Shown here piece after piece: positions 7,280 through 14,908 of a DNA stretch of 16,033 nucleotides. This DNA comes from Bacteroidales bacterium (lineage in GTDB: Bacteria > Bacteroidota > Bacteroidia > Bacteroidales > VadinHA17). The notes beneath the pieces were generated by a model. It saw only the letters and a list, made by a program, of their open reading frames with translations. It had not been told where the DNA came from and searched no databases. The stretch lies in the NCBI GenBank assembly GCA_003518245.1, contig DOZA01000137.1, forward strand, positions 1 to 16,033. The letters are read 5' to 3'. How positions within the stretch are numbered: position 1 is the stretch's first letter; each line of letters starts with the position of its first letter. The position numbers and the translations under genes were made by a program.

Positions 7280-8047
7280 ATGACAGAATACACTCATCTG
7301 TCAGAAAGTGAATTAAGGCGGTACAGAATGCATATTATGCTGCCAGGAATAGGTGAAGAAGGACAATTAAAAATAAAGAATAGTTCCGTTCTTGTTGTAG
7401 GTGCAGGAGGGTTGGGTTGCCCCGTACTTCAATACCTTACAGCCGCAGGAGTTGGGATTATAGGACTGATGGACTTCGATAAAGTTGATGAATCCAACTT
7501 GCACAGACAAATATTATACGGTGCTTCTGATATAGGAAAACTGAAGACTATTATTTCCAAACAGAGACTTAATACCCTTAATAACAATGTAAATATTAAT
7601 ATCTTTAATATCAGGTTCAGTAAGGAGAATGCTTTAAAAATTGTCTCTTATTATGATATTATAGTTGATGCAACCGATAATTACTATAGCAGGTATATAA
7701 TCAATGATGCCTGTGTAATAGCCGGTAAACCAATGGTTCATGGTGCTATTTATCATTTCGAGGGACAGGTGTCGGTTTTCAATTATGAGAACGGACCAAC
7801 ATACCGCTGCTATAATCCGGAGATGTACAATGAATTCAATAATCCCCTGCCTTCAGAAACAGGCATTTTAAATGTGTTGCCTGGAATAACCGGCACCTAT
7901 ATGTCAAACGAAGTGATAAAGATAATTCTGCAAAAAGGCAAAGTACTATCCGGAGAAGTACTAATATTCAATATATTAACTAATAAACACTACTTATTTA
8001 AAGTAAAACCTGACCAAAAGAACAGGAATATTGAAAATATAAGTTAA
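7280..8047 (+). CDS. HesA/MoeB/ThiF family adenylyltransferase, cysteine-poor variant
   Basis: The 255-residue E1-like protein activates, by family analogy, the C-terminus of a ubiquitin-like sulfur carrier (ThiS/MoaD type) with ATP. The adenylation machinery is intact: RRYRMHI (13-19), GAGGLGCPV (41-49), DFDKVDESNLHRQ (65-77), GKLKT (86-90) and VDATDN with Asp130. The usual sulfur and zinc cysteines are not. The expected CxxC reads TYRC (only Cys177 remains). The usual C(A/S)E(A/I)GVLGVLPG reads PSETGILNVLPG, with Pro191 in place of Cys. The C-terminal CxxC is absent, and the protein ends in a Lys/Asn-rich tail. It may adenylate without forming a thioester/persulfide, or serve another carrier. 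There are no thi or moa genes beside it; pepE follows after 17 nt. Confidence 0.85.
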   Translation: MTEYTHLSESELRRYRMHIMLPGIGEEGQLKIKNSSVLVVGAGGLGCPVLQYLTAAGVGIIGLMDFDKVDESNLHRQILYGASDIGKLKTIISKQRLNTLNNNVNINIFNIRFSKENALKIVSYYDIIVDATDNYYSRYIINDACVIAGKPMVHGAIYHFEGQVSVFNYENGPTYRCYNPEMYNEFNNPLPSETGILNVLPGITGTYMSNEVIKIILQKGKVLSGEVLIFNILTNKHYLFKVKPDQKNRNIENIS

Positions 8048-8064
8048 TAACAAAAACAAAAATA

Positions 8065-8775
8065 ATGAGACTACTATTAATCAGCAATTCAACAAATGCA
8101 GGTGAAGAATACCTGGACTATCCAAAAGAAGAAATCAGGAAATTCCTGGGCGACAAACCGGTAAAAGCATTATTCATTCCTTATGCTGCTGTAACATTCC
8201 CTTTTAGTGAGTATGAAAAGAAAGTACAGAACCGCTTCAGGGAGGTTGGTCATGATATTGAATCAATACATAATTTTCAAGATCCTGTTAAGGCGGTTGA
8301 AAATGCAAAAGCTATAGTTGTTGGTGGAGGCAATACATGGCAATTACTGAAAATGGTTATTGACAATAAACTTATCGATCCTGTCAGAAGAAAGATTCTT
8401 GATGGCACAGCTTATATCGGATGGAGTGCCGGCTCAAACATGGCCTGTCCAACAATATGTACGACCAATGATATGCCAATTATTGAACCTCCCTCTTTCA
8501 ATGCTTTCAACCTTATTCCGTTCCAGATCAACCCGCACTACCTTGATGCTAACCCTGACGGTCATGCAGGTGAAACAAGACAGAAGAGGATAGAAGAATT
8601 TCTTGAGGTAAATCCAGGCATATATGTTGCAGGACTGAGAGAAGGAACCATGCTCCTGCTTGAAAATAATAAACTGAAACTGAAAGGTCCGAGAAAATTA
8701 AGATTATTCCGTAAAGGTGATGAGCCTTTAGAATTGTCAGTAAATGATGACCTTGGCTTTCTGCTAAAAGAATAA
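8065..8775 (+). CDS. pepE: Dipeptidase E (alpha-aspartyl dipeptidase, family S51)
   Basis: PepE is a cytosolic serine peptidase that cleaves N-terminal Asp-X dipeptides. The 236-residue length fits the family (E. coli PepE is about 229). The nucleophile elbow is GWSAGSNMACPT with Ser121. TTNDMPI holds Asp136, INPHYLD holds His158, and the glycine motif VVGGGNTWQL is at 85-94. FQINPHYLDANPDGHAGETR (153-172) is a family hallmark. There is no signal peptide. It lies 17 nt after the ThiF-like gene and 15 nt before the AsmA-like gene, so it is probably cotranscribed with both. Nothing is unusual in its sequence. Confidence 0.94.
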   Translation: MRLLLISNSTNAGEEYLDYPKEEIRKFLGDKPVKALFIPYAAVTFPFSEYEKKVQNRFREVGHDIESIHNFQDPVKAVENAKAIVVGGGNTWQLLKMVIDNKLIDPVRRKILDGTAYIGWSAGSNMACPTICTTNDMPIIEPPSFNAFNLIPFQINPHYLDANPDGHAGETRQKRIEEFLEVNPGIYVAGLREGTMLLLENNKLKLKGPRKLRLFRKGDEPLELSVNDDLGFLLKE

Positions 8776-8790
8776 TACTGCTGTATATTT

Positions 8791-11409
8791 ATGAAGCTCC
8801 TCCTGAAAATACTGAAGTATATTATATCTGTCATTATATCTGTCATAGTGGTTCTGTACATTTTTTCAGTACTGTTCGAGAAGAACATTTCAGTAGTATT
8901 TGTTAAGGAACTAAATAAGAAGCTTACCACGGAAATAACAGCATCCGAAATAAATTTTTCCCTTCTTAAACGATTTCCACATGCTTCAATTGAACTTACA
9001 AATACATATGTCAGTTCACCTGATGTTACCGGTACCACAGGATTAAATGACTACCCTGATACACTGCTGTACGCCGGGGAAGTAATTTTAACGCTGAAGA
9101 TATACGAACTGATCAAAAAGAATTTTCTTATTGATCGTATTGATATCGACAGGGGAAATATTAATATTTGCAAGGGTCTGTCAGGTATATATAACACAAA
9201 TATACTGAAAGAGACAGAAACTTATGACACCTCATCTATGAATCTTAATATCAATAATGTAAATATATATAATTCAAGCTTTACTTATAATATTAAGACA
9301 ACAGGCTTGTATATTCGTGGAAGAATAAATAATTCATCAAATAAAATAGATGCAGGTAAATTGTCTGTCGGATTTAAAACCAGGGCCAGTATGGATCTTT
9401 CTGAATTTAAAGCCGGTTCTGGATACCATCTGATTGGATCCTATCCTGTCAGGATTAACACAGGTATAATGATATCCGGTGATAGCATCCTTATTGACAA
9501 TTCAGACATTGAAATTAACGGTGTGGGGATTTCCGGGAACTGCAATATACTTACTTCATCTCATCAGTTATCTCTAATGCTGTCAACACACAATGCTTCA
9601 AGTAATGCCCTTACTCAAATACTGCCCGTTGGAGTAAATAATCTCACTGAAAGGTATGGACTTAAAGGACTTGTCTCATCTTCTCTCGTTCTGAACGGTA
9701 AATATGACAAAAGTTCTCCACTTTTAATGAATGCCTCCCTGGTTTTTGAACAGGCAAGTATTATCATTCCCCGAACTGATATATCTATTGATAAAATCAG
9801 TACCAATGCGGTCCTTAAAATTGCTTTCCGGGAAGGTAATGATATTTTAGAAGCACGTGCTGACAGTTTTAATGCCCTGATAGATGGTTCTGGTATTTCC
9901 GGTTCATTCTTTTACAGGAAAGAATACAATCCATATATTGATCTAATTATAACCGGCCTGTTGCCCTCGGGCAGTATTACCCGTTTAATGAATATAGAAG
10001 GCCTTAATTCGAAGGAGGGTACTGTCAGACTGAATGCAAGGTTCTGGGGTTCTTCCCATCAGGAATCTCAAAATGCTGACCTCAACATCATGGGAATTAA
10101 CCGCTATATTAACATGGGACTTAACTCAGTAAAGCTCAGCCTCCCCGGAATAAAAAAAGAGATCGACGACATTCATGGTAATATAATGGTTGCAGATAAT
10201 ATCTGGATTGACGATTTAAGCATGAAGTATAATTACCAGAACATAGCTCTTAATGGTATGATCTCAGGATTCAATTCCTGGTTACTTAAAAAGGATCCAT
10301 GGCTGGATATAACGGCAGGTCTGTGGTCTGATAGGATTGATGTCAATCAGTTCAGGAATGAATTAACATTCAAAAAAAATGCAGGTTCTGGTCGTGATAC
10401 AAAACTTAATCTTAATCTCAGTCTGATATGTGACAGTATTATACTTGGAAATTTCAGTGCATCGCTGTTTGAGGGCACAATGTCATATTTGCCAGGATTA
10501 GTGGATATATCATCTTTTAGCATGCATTCTCTGGGAGGATCATTATCAGGTAATGCTGCTGCTGCTTTAGTTGGGGATGAAGGATATGAGTTCAGAGGGT
10601 GGTTTGATGTAAATAATATTGATATAAGTAATACCTTTTCGGTTTTTAATAATTTTCGCCAGGATTATATTCAATCAGAAAACCTTGAGGGTTTATTAAC
10701 GGGTAATATTAGTATCTCTGCCCGTGCTGATAAAGAATTCAAGATAAATAAAAAAGATCTTACTGTCAGTGGTGACTACTCAATATTGAATGGACAGCTT
10801 GTTGATTTTGAACCTGCATACAAGCTGTCAAATTTCGTAGAAATAGAAGAGCTCAAGAACATCAGTTTTTCTAAACTGGAAAATGAATTAATCATCATTA
10901 ACGAAATGATAACCATACCCAGAATGGATATCAGTTCATCCGTTTTTAATATTTCGCTAGAAGGAAATCACTCATTCATTGGTGAGTATGATTATCATAT
11001 TAAAGTATTACTTTCCGAACTGCTGAGTAAGAGAGAAAACCCCAGTGTCAGCGAGTTCGGAATAATAGAAGATGATGGGCTTGGTCGTACATCATTATAC
11101 CTGAGACTTTCAGGTGATAAGCAAGGCTCAAGGGTATCACACGATACGCAGGCTCTCAGAGCAGGTATAAAAGAAGATCTTATACAGGAAAAGCAGGCAT
11201 TAAAATCGATATTCAGGGAAGAATACGGGTGGTATAAGGGAGACTCTCTTCCCGGTGCTGGCGCAGATAAAACCAGAAAGTTCAGGATTGTATGGGAAGA
11301 AACTGATTCAATCAGGACCGAAGGGGATAAATCAGTTGAAAAAAAGCTACCTTTAATAAGGCTATTCAGGAAAAAGAATATAAAGAAAGAAGAATCTGAA
11401 AAGAAATAG
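8791..11409 (+). CDS. AsmA family envelope protein
   Basis: The 872-residue protein has a single N-terminal TM anchor (residues ~7-28, basic residues before it) and a long periplasmic part made mostly of beta strands. The N-terminal AsmA-type signature is VKELNKKLTTEITASEINFSLLKRFPHASIEL, followed by repeated pattern elements such as LINNSDIEINGVGISGN-like strands. From about residue 630, NLEGLLTGNISISARADKEF, SGDYSILNGQLVDFEPAYKL and SLYLRLSGD form the AsmA-like C-terminal region common in Bacteroidota. AsmA proteins are related to bridge-like lipid-transport proteins and affect outer-membrane assembly and lipid balance. The C-terminal ~90 residues are charged (ending KKNIKKEESEKK) and look disordered. 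The next gene's coding frame overlaps its 3' end. Exact cargo unknown. Confidence 0.86.
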   Translation: MKLLLKILKYIISVIISVIVVLYIFSVLFEKNISVVFVKELNKKLTTEITASEINFSLLKRFPHASIELTNTYVSSPDVTGTTGLNDYPDTLLYAGEVILTLKIYELIKKNFLIDRIDIDRGNINICKGLSGIYNTNILKETETYDTSSMNLNINNVNIYNSSFTYNIKTTGLYIRGRINNSSNKIDAGKLSVGFKTRASMDLSEFKAGSGYHLIGSYPVRINTGIMISGDSILIDNSDIEINGVGISGNCNILTSSHQLSLMLSTHNASSNALTQILPVGVNNLTERYGLKGLVSSSLVLNGKYDKSSPLLMNASLVFEQASIIIPRTDISIDKISTNAVLKIAFREGNDILEARADSFNALIDGSGISGSFFYRKEYNPYIDLIITGLLPSGSITRLMNIEGLNSKEGTVRLNARFWGSSHQESQNADLNIMGINRYINMGLNSVKLSLPGIKKEIDDIHGNIMVADNIWIDDLSMKYNYQNIALNGMISGFNSWLLKKDPWLDITAGLWSDRIDVNQFRNELTFKKNAGSGRDTKLNLNLSLICDSIILGNFSASLFEGTMSYLPGLVDISSFSMHSLGGSLSGNAAAALVGDEGYEFRGWFDVNNIDISNTFSVFNNFRQDYIQSENLEGLLTGNISISARADKEFKINKKDLTVSGDYSILNGQLVDFEPAYKLSNFVEIEELKNISFSKLENELIIINEMITIPRMDISSSVFNISLEGNHSFIGEYDYHIKVLLSELLSKRENPSVSEFGIIEDDGLGRTSLYLRLSGDKQGSRVSHDTQALRAGIKEDLIQEKQALKSIFREEYGWYKGDSLPGAGADKTRKFRIVWEETDSIRTEGDKSVEKKLPLIRLFRKKNIKKEESEKK

Positions 11410-12574
11410 TACAACGGTTTTAAATATATACAGGAGAAAAATCATCTGGAAGTTTTTCCTGCTGGTATTTGCCGTTATTATTGGTCTGGGTTCTCTGCTT
11501 TATACCCAGTACCTGGTACGTGACCTCAAAAAGGAAGAAAGGGAAAAGGCAGAATTGCTGGCAAGGGCCTGGCGCAGACTTATTAACAGAAACGAAGGCA
11601 GAGAAGATATAGGATTCCTTTTTTCTATAATTGAGAATAACACAACTATTCCTGTTATTCTTGCCGATGAAGGCGATAATATAATCGGGTATCACAATTT
11701 TGATTCCCTTAAAATTAAAGATCCTCATTATCTGCAGGGCCAGTTATCAAGACTTAAAGAGAAGACAGAGCCCATAATAATTGACTATGGCGGTGGGTCG
11801 AAAAATTTTATATATTATAAAGACAGTATAATTCTTAGCAGGCTAATATATTATCCCTTTGTACAGCTTGCCGTAATAATAATGTTTATTCTTATCGCTT
11901 ACCTTGCCTTCAGCATGTCTCGCAAGGCCGAGCAAAACAGGGTATGGGTAGGCTTGTCAAAAGAAACGGCTCATCAGCTCGGTACCCCTACATCGTCTTT
12001 ATCTGCATTATCAGAGTTGATGAATATTAAATATCCCGAGAGCGACATTTCAAGAGAACTGACCAGGGATGTTGAGCGTCTTGAAAAAATAACACAGAGA
12101 TTTTCAAAGATTGGTTCTGTTCCTGAATTAAAAAATGAAAACATTCTCTCTGTTATCTCAGGCAGTCTTGAATATCTTAAACTGAGATCAAGCTCCAGGA
12201 TTAATTTCAGTATTCAACACAGTATTGCTGAAGATACAAAAATACCCCTTAACGTTCCTCTTTTTGAATGGGTCATAGAGAATTTATGCAAGAATGCCAT
12301 GGATGCTATGAGCGGGGAAGGGGATATAACAATTCAGATAAGCGGTAATAATGATCAGTTAATTATTGATATCGCCGATACAGGCAAGGGTATACCCAAA
12401 GCTGCTCAGAAGAACATCTTCAAACCGGGTTATACAACCAAGGAAAGAGGATGGGGACTAGGCCTGTCTCTTTCTCAAAGAATAATAGAGTTATATCACA
12501 AGGGGAAGATTTTTGTCAGATATTCGGAACCTTTAAGAGGCAGTGTGATACGTATTATCCTCAAGACCAAATAA
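11396..12574 (+). CDS. Sensor histidine kinase, two TM helices, probable non-AUG start
   Basis: This is a membrane histidine kinase of about 392 residues. TM1 is near 18-40 (IWKFFLLVFAVIIGLGSLLY), a periplasmic sensor region of ~110 residues follows, and TM2 is near 150-173 (YYPFVQLAVIIMFILIAYLAF). The H-box reads ETAHQLGTPTSSL (His ~193), the N-box ENLCKNAMDAM (~295), G1 DIADTGKGIP (~328) and G2 GWGLGLSLSQ (~352). There is no receiver domain. The first TTG start (11555) would cut off TM1, while the frame is open and clearly coding upstream to a TAA near 11381. The only start-like codon there is CTG 11396, giving (M)KRNSTTVLNIYRRK and a 14-bp overlap with the AsmA gene. ATA/ATC starts or a lost start are alternatives. 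No response regulator is adjacent. Confidence 0.85.
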   Translation: MKRNSTTVLNIYRRKIIWKFFLLVFAVIIGLGSLLYTQYLVRDLKKEEREKAELLARAWRRLINRNEGREDIGFLFSIIENNTTIPVILADEGDNIIGYHNFDSLKIKDPHYLQGQLSRLKEKTEPIIIDYGGGSKNFIYYKDSIILSRLIYYPFVQLAVIIMFILIAYLAFSMSRKAEQNRVWVGLSKETAHQLGTPTSSLSALSELMNIKYPESDISRELTRDVERLEKITQRFSKIGSVPELKNENILSVISGSLEYLKLRSSSRINFSIQHSIAEDTKIPLNVPLFEWVIENLCKNAMDAMSGEGDITIQISGNNDQLIIDIADTGKGIPKAAQKNIFKPGYTTKERGWGLGLSLSQRIIELYHKGKIFVRYSEPLRGSVIRIILKTK

Positions 12575-12578
12575 TAAT

Positions 12579-12586
12579 TATCTTTG
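12579..12586 (+). promoter_or_regulatory. Possible -7 box before the U32 gene
   Basis: TATCTTTG fits TAnnTTTG and lies 12 nt before the ATG at 12599, in the 24-nt gap after the kinase gene. No -33 element is visible and the leader would be only a few bases, so chance is a real possibility. The gene could equally be read from upstream. Confidence 0.25.
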
Positions 12587-12598
12587 CTCCCCTGAATT

Positions 12599-13861
12599 AT
12601 GGATTTTAAAAGACAGGATATTGAAATAATGGCCCCGGCAGGCTCCTATGAATCGTTAGTGGCAGCTATCCAGGGTAAAGCCGATTCAGTTTATTTTGGC
12701 CTTGAGCAACTTAATATGAGGGCACGTTCATCGCATAATTTCACTGAGAAAGACCTTGTTGAAATAGTTAAAATCTGTAATGATAACGGTCTTAACAGTT
12801 ACCTTACCCTTAATGTTATCATTTATGATGAAGAGATTGACCGGCTAAAAAGAATAATCAATACCGCATCAAAAAGTGGTATCTCGGCTATAATAGCCTC
12901 TGATCTTACCGCCATACAATATGCTAAAGAAGCAGGTCTTGAGGTGCATCTGTCAACGCAGGTGAATATTAGTAATACCCGGGCGCTCAAATTCTATTCA
13001 GGCTGGGCCGATACTGTAGTCCTGGCAAGGGAACTTAACCTTTCACAGGTAAGACAGATATATGATAATATCATTAACGATGATATCAGGGGGCCTTCAG
13101 GGGAAAAGATAAAGATCGAAATGTTTGCCCACGGGGCTCTTTGCATGGCTGTCTCAGGCAAATGCTACCTTAGCCTGCATGAGAACAACAAATCTGCTAA
13201 CAGGGGAAACTGTTACCAGACATGCCGAAAGGGATATACAGTAAAAGAAAAAGAGACGGGATATGAGCTGGATATAGAAAATGAATATATCATGTCTCCG
13301 AAAGACCTGTGTACAATAGGGTTTATAAATAAAATAATTGACGCGGGTGTACGTGTATTGAAAATTGAGGGCAGGGCAAGGTCGCCTGAATATGTTAAAA
13401 CAGTATCTGAGTCATACAATAATGCTGTTGAGGCTGTAGTCAACGGCGCTTATAATGATAAGCTTATATCCGAGCTAAGAGGTAAGCTCGCCACCGTGTT
13501 TAACAGGGGCTTCTGGGATGGCTATTACCTGGGGCAAAAGTTGGGTGAATGGAGTCATAATTATGGCTCCAGTGCTACAAAAAGAAAGGTTTACCTGGGC
13601 AAGGTGAGCAATTATTTTACAAAATTGAAGGTGGCAGAGATAAAACTTGAAACAGGTGATATTAAAAAGGGTGATGATATATTGATTATAGGCCCCAGTA
13701 CCGGAGTTATAGAATATCATGTGGATGAGATCAGGGTTGACGACAAAAGGACTGATGCAGCAGCTAAAGGTTTATGCTGTTCAATACCTGTTGTCACCTT
13801 CCTCAGGCGTTCGGATAAGATATATAAATGGGTTAATGCTTCAGAGATTAAAAAGCAGTAA
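12599..13861 (+). CDS. U32 family protein, TrhP (YegQ)-like tRNA hydroxylation protein
   Basis: The 420-residue protein belongs to peptidase family U32, now known to include Fe-S proteins for RNA hydroxylation: TrhP for 5-hydroxyuridine at tRNA position 34, RlhA for 23S rRNA C2501. The start MAPAGSYESLVAAIQGKADSVYFG (11-34) is the TIM-barrel opening. LSTQVNISN (118-126), the signature IEMFAHGALCMAVSGKCYLS (173-192), NCYQTC (204-209) and KIEGRARSPEYV (255-266) follow. Cys182, 189, 205 and 209 are the likely [4Fe-4S] ligands. The size (about 420) is closer to TrhP than to the longer RlhA. The C-terminal ~85 residues form a small beta domain. Its 3' end overlaps the convergent mnmH gene by 14 bp. 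The old peptidase name should not be taken as function. Confidence 0.85.
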   Translation: MDFKRQDIEIMAPAGSYESLVAAIQGKADSVYFGLEQLNMRARSSHNFTEKDLVEIVKICNDNGLNSYLTLNVIIYDEEIDRLKRIINTASKSGISAIIASDLTAIQYAKEAGLEVHLSTQVNISNTRALKFYSGWADTVVLARELNLSQVRQIYDNIINDDIRGPSGEKIKIEMFAHGALCMAVSGKCYLSLHENNKSANRGNCYQTCRKGYTVKEKETGYELDIENEYIMSPKDLCTIGFINKIIDAGVRVLKIEGRARSPEYVKTVSESYNNAVEAVVNGAYNDKLISELRGKLATVFNRGFWDGYYLGQKLGEWSHNYGSSATKRKVYLGKVSNYFTKLKVAEIKLETGDIKKGDDILIIGPSTGVIEYHVDEIRVDDKRTDAAAKGLCCSIPVVTFLRRSDKIYKWVNASEIKKQ

Positions 13862-14906
13862 TCTCATCATCCTTTTTCTCGGCAATTTTTTTTACTCCCA
13901 TTGCATTTACCCTGGGATTATCAGTATGTGAATCAAAATATATCACTTTATTTTCAGGTCGCTGTTTCAATCCATACCGATAAGCCTTATCATAGTACCC
14001 CAGTATTATTTCTATGGCTGGTTCAAGCCTGCTGTTCTTTATTGAATTTATCGCATTCATTGTATTCACCCCTCCGAGCTTTTTAGATATCTTATTCACC
14101 GATTCTATTAATTGCTCAGCACTGAATACCCCATATTCATTCAACAACCTGGGTATTCGTGTTCTTATATCCGGCATTATTGCTATTACCCCGGCATCCT
14201 TCATCAGCTGGAAAAATCCCTGTGGTAAACTAACCGATCCAATATTATGGCTTTCGTCTTCTACAAATATTCTTTTACTGTTATCAAGCACTCTCAGTTT
14301 ATCATATAAAAGGTTGGCAAATTGTTCAGACCCGGGTTGTTGTTTCTGGCCCAGTGCTCCAAAAGCCGAACCTTTATGGCATGCCAGGCCTTCAAGATCA
14401 ATAACCTGTTCTCCCATAGCTGAAAGTTCATTTAATATTGCAGTCTTTCCACTACCTGTAAGCCCACCCAGGACAATTAGTTTCAAAGGTTTTGAAAGTT
14501 CAGACAGAATAAAATTCCTGTAAGCTTTATAACCCCCTTCAAGCAGGGTACAATCAATTCCTGCATTTGAAAAAAGCCATGCCATACTCTCTGAGCGGTT
14601 TCCTCCTCTCCAACAGTGAAGCAACAATTTCTTATTCTTTCCGGCTTTTTTAATACCTTCTTTAAGCAGTGTTGCCATTTTAGGACCCACGATATCAAAT
14701 CCTTTAATAACAGCTTCAATGCGGTTTTCCTGCTTATAGATAGTACCAACAACTGCTCTTTCTTCATCGCTGAAGAGAGGAATGTTTAAAGCACATGGGA
14801 TATGGCCTTTCTCATATTCGGAAGGCGATCTGACATCAATGACAGGTATCGAACACGATAATTCAAAAAATTGTTTTACTCCGGTTTTTACAAAGTAATT
14901 ATTCAA
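13848..14906 (-). CDS. mnmH: tRNA 2-selenouridine synthase
   Basis: MnmH (SelU) replaces sulfur by selenium in 2-thiouridine at tRNA wobble position 34, through a geranylated intermediate, using selenophosphate. The 352-residue protein has a rhodanese domain (1-~130), with VIDVRSPSEYEKGHIPCALN, DEERAVVGTIYKQ and catalytic Cys98 in LLLHCWRGGNRS. A P-loop domain follows, with GLTGSGKT at 148-155, VIDLEGLACHKGSAFG and FVEDESHNIG. Length and motifs fit the family. The start is TTG at 14906; no in-frame ATG precedes the rhodanese motifs, and an in-frame TAA lies just upstream. It begins 2 nt after the stop of the hybrid kinase, which suggests coupling. It overlaps the convergent U32 gene by 14 bp. 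The gene implies selD elsewhere in the genome. Confidence 0.94.
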   Translation of the reverse strand: MNNYFVKTGVKQFFELSCSIPVIDVRSPSEYEKGHIPCALNIPLFSDEERAVVGTIYKQENRIEAVIKGFDIVGPKMATLLKEGIKKAGKNKKLLLHCWRGGNRSESMAWLFSNAGIDCTLLEGGYKAYRNFILSELSKPLKLIVLGGLTGSGKTAILNELSAMGEQVIDLEGLACHKGSAFGALGQKQQPGSEQFANLLYDKLRVLDNSKRIFVEDESHNIGSVSLPQGFFQLMKDAGVIAIMPDIRTRIPRLLNEYGVFSAEQLIESVNKISKKLGGVNTMNAINSIKNSRLEPAIEIILGYYDKAYRYGLKQRPENKVIYFDSHTDNPRVNAMGVKKIAEKKDDEITAF

Positions 14907-14908
14907 AA

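Noticed and set aside
8562..9038. 158-codon reverse-strand frame across the pepE/asmA junction
   Set aside because: It spans two well-supported genes antisense, with Ser/Phe-rich composition typical of shadow frames.
11555..12574. TTG at 11555 as the start of the histidine kinase
   Set aside because: It would remove TM1 although the same frame upstream encodes a clear TM helix followed by a charged helix that continues smoothly into the protein.
14014..14523. 169-codon forward-strand frame opposite mnmH
   Set aside because: It is antisense to the conserved P-loop and C-terminal motifs of MnmH, shows no domain of its own and has a Ser/Leu-rich shadow composition.
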